From the NCBI RefSeq assembly GCF_050003625.1, contig NC_134398.1, positions 17,868,997 to 17,932,996 on the forward strand: a stretch of DNA of 64,000 nucleotides, written 5' to 3'. Source of the DNA: Haematobia irritans (Eukaryota > Arthropoda > Insecta > Diptera > Muscidae). Of the stretch, positions 1 to 11,318 are shown piece after piece. Under the pieces are notes generated by a model. The model was not told the DNA's origin. It saw only the letters and a program-made list of their open reading frames with translations, and made no database searches. Position 1 is the first letter of the stretch. Every line of letters starts with the position of its first letter. A program made the position numbers and the translations under genes.

Positions 1-1758
1 GTCAGTGTGGGTCGTGGTGAAATTCTGAGTCGATCTAAGCATGTCCTTCCGTCCGTCTGTTGAAATCACGCTAACTTCCGGACGAAACAAGCTTGAAACT
101 TGGCACAAGTAGTTGTTATTAACGTAGGGCGCATGGTATTGCAAATGGGCCATATTGGACCACTTTTACGTTTAGCCCCCATATAAACCGACCCCCAGAT
201 TTTTCTTGGGGAGCCTCTTAGAGAAGAAAATTTCATCCGATCGGGTTGAAATTTGGTACGTGATATTAGTATATGGTCTCCAACAACTATGCAAACATTG
301 GTTTATATCGGTCCAAAATTATATATAGCCTCCATATAAACCGATCCCCAGATTTGACCTCCGGAGCCTTTTGAAGGAGCTAAATTCATCCGATGCGGTT
401 TAAACTTAGTACGTGGTGTAAGTATATGGTCTCTACCAACCATGCAAAAATTGGTCCACATCGGTCCATAATTATATATAGTCCCCATATAAACTGACCC
501 CCAGATTTGGCTTGCGGAGCCTCTTATACAAGCAAATTTCATCCGATCCGGTTGAAATTTGATTCGTGATGTTAGCATATAGTGTCTAACAACCATGCCA
601 GAATTGGTTCATCTCGGTCCATAATTCTATATAGCCCCCAAATAAACTGACTCCCCAGATTTGGCTTGCGGAGCCACTAAGAGAAGCAAATTTCATCCTT
701 TCCGTCTGAAATTTGGAAAATGGTGTTGCTATATGGTCTCTAACAACCATGCCAGAATTGGTCCATATCGGTCCATAATTATATATAGCACTTATATAAA
801 CCGATTCCCAGATTTGACCTCCGGAGCCTCTTGGAGGAGCAAAATTCATCCGATCCGGTTGAAATATGGTACATTTCGCTAGTGTGTGGCCGATAACAGC
901 CATGCCAAAATTGGTCCCTATCGATCTATATTATCTATAGCCCCCAAATAAACCGATCCGCAATCACAGAAAAATCACGATTGCCACTCGAGCCAATAAT
1001 AATCTACCAAAATTTTATTGCCATAGAAAATTTTGTCAAAATTTTCTAGTTCTATAGAAAATTTTGTCTAAATTTTATTTCTATAGAAAATTTTGTCAAC
1101 ATTTTATGTCTTTAGGAAATTTTGTCAAAATATAATTGCTATACAAAATTTTGTCAAAAATTTATTTCTATACAAAATTTTGTCAAAATCTAATTTGGAA
1201 ATTTTAGGAAATTTTGTCAAAATATAATTGCTATACAAATTTTTTTTCAAAATTTTATTTGTATAGAAAATTTTGTCAGAATTTTATTTCTATAGAAAAT
1301 TTATGAAGCATTTCATAGATGCAGAGGAATTTTTTGCAATATCTTCCAAAACATCAAGAATTCTACCAATGTACCAAACAGTAAAAAATCTGCCATTTTT
1401 GGTAGACTCGTGTTCATAATTTTATATAGCCCCCATATAAAGCGACCCTCATATTTCAATTCTGGCTTTATAATTACAGCACACAAGTTGATATCGGTTC
1501 ATAATTACTTCTTCCCTATATATACCGATCAAGAACTGAATATATACGTCGAACTTTCTTTTGTCTACTATATATCCCGCATTGACTAACTTACAATTTA
1601 GAAGATTATGTTAAGAAGTTTTACGATGCCTTGCCATCGGCCGCAACCCAAGTAATTTAATTGTGGATGACCGTCTTTAGTAGAAGTTTCAACGTAATCC
1701 ATGGTGGAGGGTACATAAGATTCGGCCTGGCCGAACTTACGGCCGTATATACTTGTTT
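1..1758 (+). mobile_element. HINE-II (DINE-1-like), 5' end cut by window
   Basis: Non-autonomous rolling-circle (Helentron-associated) element, no protein product expected. The window opens inside it, just before the GAGTCGAT and GTCCGTC motifs known from Drosophila DINE-1/INE-1. Positions 170-960 hold 153-bp tandem units, each with a TATAG(C)CCCCATATA core. The 3' end shows CCATGGTGGAGGGTAC, the perfect hairpin TTCGGCCTGGCCGAA and the terminus ACTTGTTTT at 1751-1759. A 29-bp satellite element is inserted near 975-1415; host sequence resumes after it. Family assignment rests on remembered DINE-1 structure, not on a search. Confidence 0.7.
975..1415. repeat. 29-bp satellite element nested in HINE-II
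   Basis: Tandem copies of an AT-rich 29-mer (palindrome TTTCTATAGAAA alternating with the near-palindrome around TTTTGTCAAAA), T-rich strand up, from about 1010 to 1312. Left border reads GCCACTCGAGCCA then ATCTACCAAAATTTT; right border carries AATTCTACCAA and TTTTTGGTAGACTCGTG. A related HINE-II at 60970-61040 lacks the insert at the equivalent place, so this block is an insertion with defined borders, not part of the HINE core. Confidence 0.65.
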
Positions 1759-1780
1759 TCTTTTTTGAATGTACCAGTAT

Positions 1781-3125
1781 TATACCCTGCGCCACACTGT
1801 GGAACAGGGTATTATAAGTTAGTGCATATGTTTGCAACACCCAGAAGGAGACGAGACAGACACATGGTGTCTTTGGCAAAAATGCTCAGGGTGGGCTCCT
1901 GAGTCGATATAGCCATGTCCGTCCGTCCGTGAACACATTTTTGTAATCAAAGTCTAGGTCGCAGTTTTAGTCCAATGGACTTAAAATTTGGCACAAATTT
2001 GTGTTTTGGCTCAGAATAGAACCCCACTGATTTTGGAAGAAATCGGTTCAGATTTATATATAGCTCTCATATATATTTCGCCCGATATGGACTTATATGG
2101 CCCCAGAAGCCAGAGTTTTACCCTAATTTGCTTAAGATTTTGCACAAGAAGAACAATTAGTACTATAGTCAAGTGTGCCAAATTTTATTGAAATCGGTTC
2201 AGATTTAGATATAGCTCCCATATATATCTTTCGCCCGATATGGACTAATACGGTCCCAGAAGCCAGAGTATTACCCCAATTTGGTTGAAATTGTGCACTA
2301 GGAGTACAATTAGAAGTGTAGTCAAGTGTGCCAATTTTTATTGAAATCGGTTCAGATTTAGATATAGCTCCCATATATATCGTTCGCCCGATTTACACTC
2401 ACCAAACAATTGACAGAGGCCAATTGTTTGGTCCGATTTAGTTGAAATTTTGCACAGGGAATAGAATTAGCATTGTTGCTATGCGTGGCAAATTTGGTTG
2501 AAACCGGTTAGATTTAGACATAGCTCCCATATATAGCTTTCGCCCGATTTACACTCATATGACCACTGAGGCCAATTTTTAACTCCGATTTATTTGAAAT
2601 TTTGCACAGGGAGTAGAATTAGCATTGTAGCTATGCGTGCCAAATTTGGTTGACATCGGTTCAGATTTAGATATAGCTCCCATATATATGTTTTTCTGAT
2701 TTCGACAAAAATGGTCAAAATACCAACATTTTCCTTGTAAAATCGCCACTGCTTAGTCGAAAAGTTGTAAAAATGACTCTAATTTTCCTAAACTTCTAAT
2801 ACATATATATCGAGCGATAAATCATAAATAAACTTTTGCTAAGTTTCCTTAAAATTGTTTCAGATTTATATGGGAATATGTTTTTACTAACATTTTGTTC
2901 CACCCTAGTGCATTAGCCGACTTACATTTTGAGTCTATTGGTTTTGTAGAAGTCTATCAAATTCTGTCCAGATCGAGTGATACTTAAATGTATGTATTTG
3001 GGACAAACCTTTATATATAGCACCCAACCTATTTGACGGATGTGATATGGTATCGAAAATTTAGATCTACAAAGTGGTGCAGGGTATAATATAGTCGGCC
3101 CCGCCCGACTTTAGATTTTCCTTAT
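1781..3125 (+). mobile_element. HINE-I, near full length
   Basis: Begins TATACCCTGCGCCACA followed by TGTGGAACAGGGTATTA, which folds back into a hairpin. Contains the GAGTCGAT and GTCCGTCC motifs (1890-1930), then 153-bp units with ATCGGTTCAGATTTAGATA cores from about 2030 to 2690. The 3' part has GTGCAGGGTATAATATAGTCGG, whose start is inverted relative to the 5' end, and the hairpin AGTCGG-CCCCGC-CCGACT at about 3092-3109. The terminus is degraded (CTTATAT instead of CTTACTTG). Confidence 0.7.
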
Positions 3126-4211
3126 ATATTCCAATTTATAATACTTCAGTTAATTTTTTCCGTTTTCCATTTTTGCCTGTTTGCACGAGTACAAATACTC
3201 AAAATATTTAGCCTTAAAGTCCAATTTTGCTGTCCAAGGTATTTCGCGAACATCCCAAAGGGAATATTAATGTCACCTAAAGACATGGGCTTAACTATGG
3301 GATCGTTCCGGATCCTTCATGTTTGCCCATTTTCCATTTAAAGGTTCCACTTTACCAAATTCTTGCCAAAATCGACACACGTGTACAACCGAAGTGTAAT
3401 TCCTGAAATCAAACATTTCTAAATCCTTTTCTCTGTATAATAACAAAATTTTTGCAAAGTTTCTTTATACATTCGAGCAACATGAAATTGGCTATAGACA
3501 TAGCTAAGCCTTTTGTTACCTTGGCATTTCCGTTTCCGTTAGTCTTAAAGTACCGTTCACTGTCATTCTATCACTATGTTCAAATAAGAATTTTCATAGA
3601 TGTAAGTGAATGATATTCTAAGAATAGATAGACTAACATTTGAACACACAAATACTCACACGTGGAAATCTATTCATATGGGTCAATGTCTGTAGCACTA
3701 TAGAAACCATCCTCCTGATGGTGTATGTAAGAGCTTTACTTAGGTTGCTCACCAATTTCTTAAGCAAATACTTATGTATGGAATTTTTGTTGCATTTTAT
3801 CTTTTATGCCCTCTTTTCTTGTATTCGTGAGTGTGTTTGTATCTTTGGCTATAGGTAAATGCTTCAGTACATTGATTATTGTTTGAAAATTGATGGATAG
3901 GTTTCTTTGTTAAATATTGTTCCTTGAGTACAATATAAGGTTTATAAGCTGGGATTAGTTATAAAAGCTTTTGCCCAATAATTCATGTAGATCCGAGAAC
4001 ATGGGTACAAAGACCATTGTAACATGTGTATTTACTTTGTTCAGGTAAATGTCCTACATACACAGGATCAACGAAACAAGTATTACAAAATGAGGAATAT
4101 AGACATATTATTGGGAAAAGAGTTAGGGATTATAGATAATAAAAATCTTCAAATTGTATATTTATAAATTGTTTTTTAAGCATTTTTAGTAACTTGGTAA
4201 TTTTTAATAAC
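3126..4211. other. No gene recognised; unassigned AT-rich DNA
   Basis: I see no recognisable coding sequence, RNA gene or repeat family here. Short open frames (for example 3640-3858 on the plus strand) have no recognisable motif and a composition expected of AT-rich noncoding DNA. Confidence 0.5.
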
Positions 4212-4367
4212 TACACTGAAAAAATATTTACTTAATACTATTTAATATTAAAGATTACGCAACCTAAATTTTAGGATGCGAAATTTACAAAATATTAAGA
4301 ACAAATTTCTTTAAAATAATGAAATTTTAATTAAAATAAAGTTTATAATCTTTACATCAAATTTTTA

Positions 4368-5728
4368 TACCCTGCGCCACACTGTGGAATAGGGTATTAT
4401 AAGTTAGTGCATATGTTTGTAACACCCAGAAGGAGACGAGATAGACACATGGTGTCTTTGGCAATAATGCTCAGGGTGGGTCCCTGAGTCGATATAACCA
4501 TGTCCGTCCGTCCATCTGTCCGTCTGTCCGTCCGTCCGTCTGTCTGTGAACACATTTTTGTGATCAAAGTCTAGGTCGCAATTTAAGTCCAATCGCCTTT
4601 AAATTTGGCACATGTTCCTAATTTGGGTCAGAATAGAACTCTATTGATTTTGGAAGAAATCGGTTCAGATTTAGATATAGCTCCCATATATATCTTTCGC
4701 CCGATACGGACTAATATGGACCTAAAAGCCAGAGTTTTAGCCCAATTTGGTTGAAATTTCGCACAGGGAGTAGATTTAGCATTGTAGCTATGCGTGCCAA
4801 ATTTGGTTGAAATCGATTCAGATTTAAATATAGCTTCCATATATATCTTTCGCCCGATATGGACTAATATGGTCCTAGAAGCCATAGTTTTGACCCAATT
4901 TGTTGGAAATTTTGCACTAGGAGTACAATTAGTAGTGCAGTAAAGTGTGCAAAATTTGATTGAAATCGGTTCAGATTTAGATATAGCTCCCATATATATC
5001 TTTCGCCCGATATGGACTAATATGGTTCTAATAGCCGGAGATTTGGCCCAATTTGGTTGAAATTTTGCACAGGGAGTAGATTTAGCATTGTAGCTATGCG
5101 TGCCAAATTTGATTGAAATCGTTTCAGATTTATATATAGCTCCCATATATAGCTTTCGCCCGATTTACACTCATATGACCACAGAGGCCAATTTTTTACT
5201 ACGATTTAGTTGAAATTTTGCACAGGGAGTAGAATTAGCATTGTAGCTATGCGTGCCCAATTTGGTTGAAATCGGTTTAGATTTAGATATAGCTCCCATA
5301 TATATGTTTTTCTGATTTCGACAAAAATGGTAAAAATACCAACATTTTCCTTGTAAAATCGCCACTGCTTAGTCGAAAAGTTGTAATAATTACTCTAATT
5401 TTCCTAAACTTCTAATACATATACATCATAAATAAACTTTTGCGAAGTTTCCTTAAAATTGCTTCAGATTTAAATGCTTCCCATATTTTTTTTTTTTACT
5501 AACATTGTGTCCACCCTAGTGCATTGCCGCCTTAAATTTTGAGTCTATAGATTTTGTAGAAGTCTATCAAATTCTGTCAGATCGAGTGATATTTAACATA
5601 AATGTATGTATTTGGAACAAACCTTTATTTGACGGATGTGATATGGTATCGAAAATTTAGATCTACAAAGTGGTGCAGGGTATAATATAGTCGGCCCCAC
5701 CCGACTTTAGACTTTCCTTACTTGTTTT
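4368..5728 (+). mobile_element. HINE-I inserted in R1
   Basis: Starts TATACCCTGCGCCACACTG in a T-tract and ends AGTCGG...CCGACT then CTTACTTGTTTTTT at 5714-5730. Internal units start at 4661, 4814, 4967, 5120 and 5273 (position of the C in CGGTTCAGAT), a period of exactly 153 bp. A GTCCGTCC/GTCTGTCC microsatellite sits at 4502-4552. Confidence 0.75.
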
Positions 5729-6303
5729 TTACTAACACTGTGCTCCACCCTAGTGCATTAGCCGACTTAAGGGAGCCACCGTGGTGCAATGGTTAGCATG
5801 CCCGCCTTGCATACACAAGGTCATGGGATCGATTCCTGCTACGACCGAACACCAAAAAGTTTTTCAGCGGTGGATTATCCCACCTCAGTAATGCTGGTGA
5901 CATTTCTGAGGGTTTCAAAGCTTCTCTAAGTGGTTTCACTGCAATGTGGAACGCCGTTCGGACTCGGCTATAAAAAGGAGGTCCCTTATCATTGAGCTTA
6001 ACATGGAATCGGGCAGCACTCAGTGATAAGAGAGAAGTTCACCAATGTGGTATCACAATGGACTGAATAGTCTATGTGAGCCTGATACATCGGGCTGCCA
6101 CATAACCTAACCTAACCTAGCCGACTTAAATTTTGAGTCTATAGATTTTGTAGAAGTCTATCTGTCCAGATCGAGTGATATTTAACATAAATGTATGTAT
6201 TTTGGATAAACCTTTATATATAGCCCCCCAACACATTTGACGGATGTGATATGGTATCGGAAATTTATATCTACAAAGTGGTGCAGGGTATTACATACTT
6301 GTT
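5729..6303 (+). mobile_element. Second HINE-I 3' end in tandem, split by SINE
   Basis: After the first CTTACTTG terminus the sequence restarts at ACTAACACTGTGCTCCACCC, repeats the last 200-odd bases of HINE-I and ends again in GCAGGGTATTACATACTTG at 6284-6301. Only the 3' part is duplicated; there is no second 5' end. It was probably left by a HINE-into-HINE insertion followed by recombination. The SINE at 5771-6117 interrupts it. Confidence 0.65.
5771..6117 (+). mobile_element. Full-length tRNA-derived SINE with 12-bp TSD
   Basis: Retroposon transcribed by RNA polymerase III. The head has an A box TGGTGCAATGG (fits TRGYNNANNGG) at about 5792-5802 and a B box GGATCGATTCC (one mismatch to GGTTCRANTCC) at about 5827-5837, followed by a tRNA-unrelated body and a CCTAACCTAACC tail. 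The target-site duplication TAGCCGACTTAA is identical at 5759-5770 and 6118-6129. The unoccupied target is seen in other HINE-I copies, for example near 36090. It must rely on a LINE in trans; none is seen here. Confidence 0.85.
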
Positions 6304-7194
6304 TTTATTAAATTTAGGACACAAATTTTGTAAATTTGCGTCCGTCCGTAAAAGTCGCATGTCCTTGAACTAAGGTTAATTTTTCTTAGAATAAAGAAAC
6401 ACATTTTTGATTTAAAGAAATTGTCCTTAAATTAACTGAAATATTGAAACTTTAGATTTGAGATAAAAACGCTTCAATTATAGGCTAAAATTATTTTGAG
6501 GATTTTGCGTCTTTGGTTTAAAGTTTTTTCATAATTAAGAAAAAAACATTTTACTTTGCAGTATTCATTATAATTTGGATTTATAAACTGGCATTTGTAC
6601 TTGATTACCTTTATTAATAAACCGTGAAAAGAGAATGAAAATTTGATAAATAATCCTAATTTTGATTTTATTGGTCCTAGATTTAAAGCCAGATAAGTCA
6701 CTAAATAATGTCTTTATTTTAAAGAAGCCGCATCTTTGGCTCGGAATCAATACCAAAATCCTTAAGGGAGGGTCAAAATCTTTGGATCCAAGTAAACTTT
6801 TTGTTTTGAGTGTATTAGCACCAGGGCTGTGGAGCCGGAGTCGGAGTAAGAAGATTTTGCTGGAGTCGGAGTCGTAAAAATTTAGCTCGACTCCGACTCC
6901 GGCTAAACCAATTTTTTTTAAAACACTTCACATTTTTGTAACTAAGCAAGTTTTTACGCAAATTAGTTTCCATTGCGTTATTCATTCGATCAATGTACAG
7001 CATGATTGTAAATGAAAATCAACTTCCAATTACGGCTATCTTTTTATGTTTCCTAGAATGTTAGACTAGCAGATGGGCTGGATCGATTCATTTTGATGCC
7101 CATATAAATTTATTTGAAATATTTCGAACAATCGAAATTATTTTATTTTAAATGTTATTTTAAGGGCATATACATATGTGGAATATGTGGAGAG

Positions 7195-8395
7195 ACAATT
7201 TTTTCAAAGTTGTTTTTTATAGAAAATTTTGTCAAAATGATATTTCTATAAGAAATTTTGTCAACATTTTATTTTTATAGCAAATTTTGTCAAAATTTTA
7301 TTTCTATAAAAAATTTATTCAAAATTTTGTTACTAAAGAAATATTTTTTTCTATAGAAAATTTAGTCAAAATTTTATTTCTATAGAAAATTGAGTCAAAA
7401 TTTTGTTTCTATAGAATATTTTGCAAAATTTTATTTCTATAGAAAATTTTGCAAAATTTTGTTTGTTACACAAAAATTTTTTCAAAATTTTATTTCTATT
7501 GATAATTTTATTTCTATAAACATTTAAGTCAAAATTTTATTTCTATAGAAAATTTTGCCAAAATTTTATAGTAATATATTTTTTTATTAGAAAATTTGGT
7601 CAAAATTTTATTTCTATAGAAAATGTTGCCAAAATTTTATAGTAATAGATTTTCTTATTAGAAAATTTGGTCAAAATTTTATTTCTATAGAAAATTTAGT
7701 CAAAATTTTGTTTCTGTAGAATATTTTGCAGAATTTTATTTACTACACAAAAATTTTTCTAAAATTGTTTTTTTATTGATAATTTTTTCAAAATTTTATT
7801 TCTATAAGAAAATATTGTCAAATTTTATTTCTATAGCAAATTTCCTCAAAATTGTTTTTCTTACTGATGCTCATTGATACTCACTGCTATAAAAATTGTA
7901 TTCAAAATTTTATTACTGTAGAAATATTTTTTTCTATTATAAATTTAGTCAAAATTTTATTTCTATAGAAAATTTTGTCTCTATAGAATATTTTGCAAAA
8001 AATTGTCAAATTTTATTTCTATAGCAAATTTTCTCAAAATTTTTTTTCTTACTGATGCTCATTGATACTCACTGCTATAAAAATTGTATTCAAAATTTTA
8101 TTACTGTAGAAATATTTTTTTCTATTATAAATTTAGTCAAAATTTTATTTCTATAGAAAATATTGTCTCTATAGAATATTTTGCAAAATTTTGTTTGCTA
8201 CACATTTTTTTTTTTAAATTGTATTTCTATTGATAATTTTTTCAAACTTTTATTTCTACAAAAAATTTTGCCAAATTTTATTTCTATAAAAATTTTATTC
8301 AAAATTTTATTTCTATATATTTGGTCAACAGTTTATTTCTATAGAAAATTTAGTCAAAATTTTATTTACTAGACAAAAATTTTTCCAAAATTGTA
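7195..8395. repeat. 29-bp satellite array, T-rich strand up
   Basis: Degenerate tandem copies of the ATTTTATTTCTATAGAAAATTTTGTCAA-type unit (written here in two overlapping parts: TTTCTATAGAAA and TTTTGTCAAAATTTT). Several units have lost or gained bases. A longer segment containing TACTGATGCTCATTGATACT is duplicated at about 7860 and 8050, showing higher-order duplication. Short frames in it are satellite translations. Confidence 0.85.
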
Positions 8396-8404
8396 TGCTC
8401 ACTG

Positions 8405-8643
8405 ATACTCACTGCTAAGTCGAAACCTTGTAGAAATGACTCAAATTTTCAAAATTTTTCAATCAATGAATCATAAATGCATTTATGCGAAATTGTCTAA
8501 ACAATTATAAATATTTCCCAAATATTGCCCGAGATTTTGTAGAAGTCTGATTAGAGATTTTATCAAAATGTAGATCTAAATACCAAGTTGTGCAGAGTAT
8601 ATTATAATCGGTCCGTCCGACTTTAGACTTTCCTTGCATTTTT
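8405..8643 (+). mobile_element. Degraded HINE-I 3' end
   Basis: Matches the last part of HINE-I: CACTGCTAAGTCGAAACC, then GATTTTGTAGAAGTCTG, a decayed subterminal GTGCAGAGTATATTATAA and a damaged hairpin, ending GACTTTAGACTTTCCTTGC. Everything upstream is lost. Confidence 0.65.
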
Positions 8644-8645
8644 AT

Positions 8646-8795
8646 TATACCCACCACCATAGAATGGTGACGGGGGTATAATAAGTTTGTCATTCCGTTT
8701 GTAACGCATCGAAATATCGATTTCCGACTATATAAAGTATATATATTCTTGATCAGGGAGAAATTCTAAGACGATATAACGATGTCCGTCTGTCC

Positions 8796-8841
<46 letters not shown>

Positions 8842-10253
8842 TGTAATCACGCTACAGTCTTCAATAATGAAGCAATCGTGCTGAAATTTTGCACAAACTC
8901 GTCTTTTGTCTGCAGGCAGGTCAAGTTCGAAGATGGGCTGTATCGGTCCAGGTTTTGATATAGTCCCCATATAGACCGATCTCCCGATTTTACTTCTTGG
9001 GCTTATAGAAACCGCAGTTTTTATTCAATTTACCTGAAATTGGAAATCTAGAGGTATTGTCGGACCACAAATACGTGTGCCGAAAATTGTGAGTATTGGT
9101 CCATATTTTGGTATAGCCCCCATATAGACCCATCTCCCGATTTTACTTCTTTGGCTTATAGAAATCGCAGTTTTTATTCAATTTACCGGAAATTGGAAAT
9201 CTAGAGGTATTGTAGGACCACAAATACGTGTGCCAAAAATTGTGAGTATCGGTCCATATTTTGGTATAGCCCCCATATAGACCGATCTCCCGATTTTACT
9301 TCTTGGGCTTATAGAAACCGCAGTTTTTATTCAATTTACCTGAAAATGGAAATCTAGAGGTATTGTAGGACCACAAATACGTGTGCCAAAAATTGTGAGT
9401 ATCGGTCCATATTTTGGTATAGCCCCCATAAAGACCCATCTCCCGATTTTACTTCTTTGGCTTATACAAATCGCAGTTTTTATTCAATTTACCTGAAATT
9501 GGAAATCTAGAGGTATTGTAGGACCACAAATACGTGTGCCAAAAATTGTGAGTATCGGTCCATGTTTTGGTATGTTCCCCATATAAAACGACCACCCGAT
9601 TTGGAGTCTTGGGCTTATAGAAACCTTATTTTTTATCCAATTTGTCTGAAATTGGAAATCTAGAGGTATTTTAGGACCATAAAGAAGTGTGCCGAAAATG
9701 GTGAGGATCGGTCCATATTTTGGTATAGCCCCCATATAGACCGATTTTCCGATTCTACTTCTTGGGCTTCTAGAATCCGAAGTTTTTATCCTATTTGCCT
9801 GAAATTGTAAATATTCTGGTATTTTAGGCTCACAAAAACGTGTATCGGATTAGGTTTTTATAGGTCCATTTGGTAATGCCTCCATATAGACCGACTTCAC
9901 TTCTTGAGGGTGTAGAAGGCGCACTGATTATGAAAATTGCTTGAAACTCAATGTAAAATTTCCAGATTTTACTTCTACAGATTTAAGATTTCAAATCAAG
10001 ACGTTATTTTATAATTTTCTTGCACACTTAAAGAGATGTTAATGGTTCCTCTAAAACTCAAACAAAAATGGTTCTTATAAATCCAGAATCTGATATAGTC
10101 CTCATGGATGAAATCTTTAAATTTATCTTCGGGAAGTGTCCTCAAGTCCTCAAGCCCTCCTGAAGTTTCAAAGGAAACCCTAATATTTGGTTCATGGTGG
10201 TGGGTATTTAAGATTCGGCCCGGCCGAACTTACTGCTGTATATACTTGTTTTT
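8646..10253 (+). mobile_element. HINE-IIb, full length
   Basis: Starts TATACCCACCACCATAG and TGGTGACGGGGGTATAA (hairpin); has AAGTATATATATTCTTGATC, GTCCGTCTG and a CTGT microsatellite (about 8785-8842). 153-bp units begin at 9098, 9251 and 9404 (GGTCCATATTTTGG core), running to about 9890. The 3' end has TGGTGGTGGGTATTTAAG, hairpin TTCGGCCCGGCCGAA and ATATACTTGTTTTTT. The AAGTATATATATTCTTGATC stretch is very close to what I recall of Drosophila DINE-1. Confidence 0.75.
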
Positions 10254-10480
10254 TGTTAAAATTGTGCTACGTCCCATGACGTTAGATTTAAATTTTAAGT
10301 ACATAGATTTTGTAGAAGTATATACAATTTTGTCTAAACGATTCAGATTCAAATTCATGCATATGGGAATATAAACCTTTAAATAGCCCGCAACAAATTT
10401 AAAGGCTTTGAGATAGTATCAATAATTTTGGTCCACAAATACATATACTGTTGGTATATTCTCATATTATGATGGGTATT
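10254..10480 (+). mobile_element. Decayed HINE 3' remnant
   Basis: Directly abuts the HINE-IIb terminus and resembles the end of HINE-III/I: GTGCTACGTCCCATG, GATTTTGTAGAAGTATA, AAATAGCCCGCAACAAA and a decayed subterminal region. No clean 3' hairpin. Consistent with HINE-IIb having inserted into the T-tract of an older HINE. Confidence 0.45.
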
Positions 10481-10805
10481 TATATCATTATTTTATTTAT
10501 TAAACATTGCCCTAAATTTGAAATATAGAGTTCAATTGGCATCTAATGTGAAATTAAGACATTTTTGTGCACACATAAATAAATACGATACTTTATATCG
10601 ATCCACTTACGATACCAACCCCCCCCCCCCAATAGAACTACAAATTAGTTTTATTAAAATGAGATTTTGTTATATTACCCGGAGTCGACTCCGGAGTCGG
10701 AGTCGAGCTGATGACAAATGCTGAAGTCGGAGTCGGAGTCGAGCAAAATTGGCTCGACTCCACAGCTCTGAATAGCACACCATCTCATTCTAAGTAAGAA
10801 ACAAA

Positions 10806-11312
10806 TTATTTCTATAGAAAATTTTGTCAAAATTTCATTTCTATAGAAAATTGTGTCAAAATTTTATTTCTGTAGAAAATTTTGTCAAAATTTTATTTCT
10901 ATAAAAAAAGCGTGTAAAAATTTTATTTCTATTGAAAATTTGGCCAAATTTTATATCTATGGAAAATTTTGTCAAAATTTAATTTCTATAGAAATAAATG
11001 TTTGTCCAAATTTTATTTATATGGAAAATTTTGTCAAATTTTAATTTCTACAGAAAATTTTGTCCAAATTTTATATCTATGAACAATTTTGTCAAAATTT
11101 ATATTCTATAGAAAATTTTGTCAAAATTTAATTTCTATAGTCAAAATTTTATTTCTATAGTAAATTTTGTAAAATTTTTTTTCTATATAAAATTTAGTAG
11201 AAATTTTTTTTCTATATAAAATTTTGTCAAAAATTTTATTTCTATAGAAAATTTTGTCAAAAGTTTATTTCTATAGAAATTTTTGTTAAACTTTTATTTC
11301 TATAGAATTTTT
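10806..11312. repeat. 29-bp satellite array
   Basis: T-rich strand up, repeated TTTCTATAGAAAATTTTGTC units with variable spacing; abuts the 5' terminus of the HINE-III at 11319. Confidence 0.85.
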
Positions 11313-11318
11313 TTTAAT

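Larger units (their letters stand above)
4214..6812. mobile_element. TA-flanked TIR element (family R1) with nested HINE and SINE
   Basis: Left end CACTGAAAAAATATTTACTT after a TA (4212-4213). The right end read in reverse is CACTCAAAACAAAAAGTTT followed by ACTT, next to TA (6813-6814). The core is interrupted by a HINE at about 4368-6303: R1 runs on from a T-tract at 4360-4368 into TTATTAAATTTAGGACAC after 6301. A second copy at 55586-55800 is continuous over this point, so it acts as the empty site. No transposase frame is visible; a non-autonomous TA-target element is inferred. Confidence 0.5.
6822..10770. mobile_element. hAT-like composite element with 8-bp TSD
   Basis: Left end CAGGGCTGTGGAGCCGGAG, right end in reverse CAGAGCTGTGGAGTCGAG. 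Both ends have subterminal runs of GGAGTC/GACTCC repeats (6830-6905 and 10681-10765). They are flanked by ATTAGCAC (6814-6821) and AATAGCAC (10771-10778), an 8-bp duplication with one mismatch, as expected for hAT. The interior holds a 29-bp satellite array, a HINE 3' remnant and a HINE-IIb; 6910-7190 is non-repetitive with no recognised transposase. Either a hAT expanded by later insertions, or a coincidence of two solo ends. Confidence 0.6.

Noticed and set aside
8785..8842. CTGT/GTCC microsatellite as an independent locus
   Set aside because: It sits at the fixed GTCCGTC position of a HINE and is an internal part of the element; same at 4502, 11460, 54532 and 56673.
10621..10632. Poly-C run CCCCCCCCCC
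   Set aside because: Short homopolymer without context; most likely slippage or sequencing noise.
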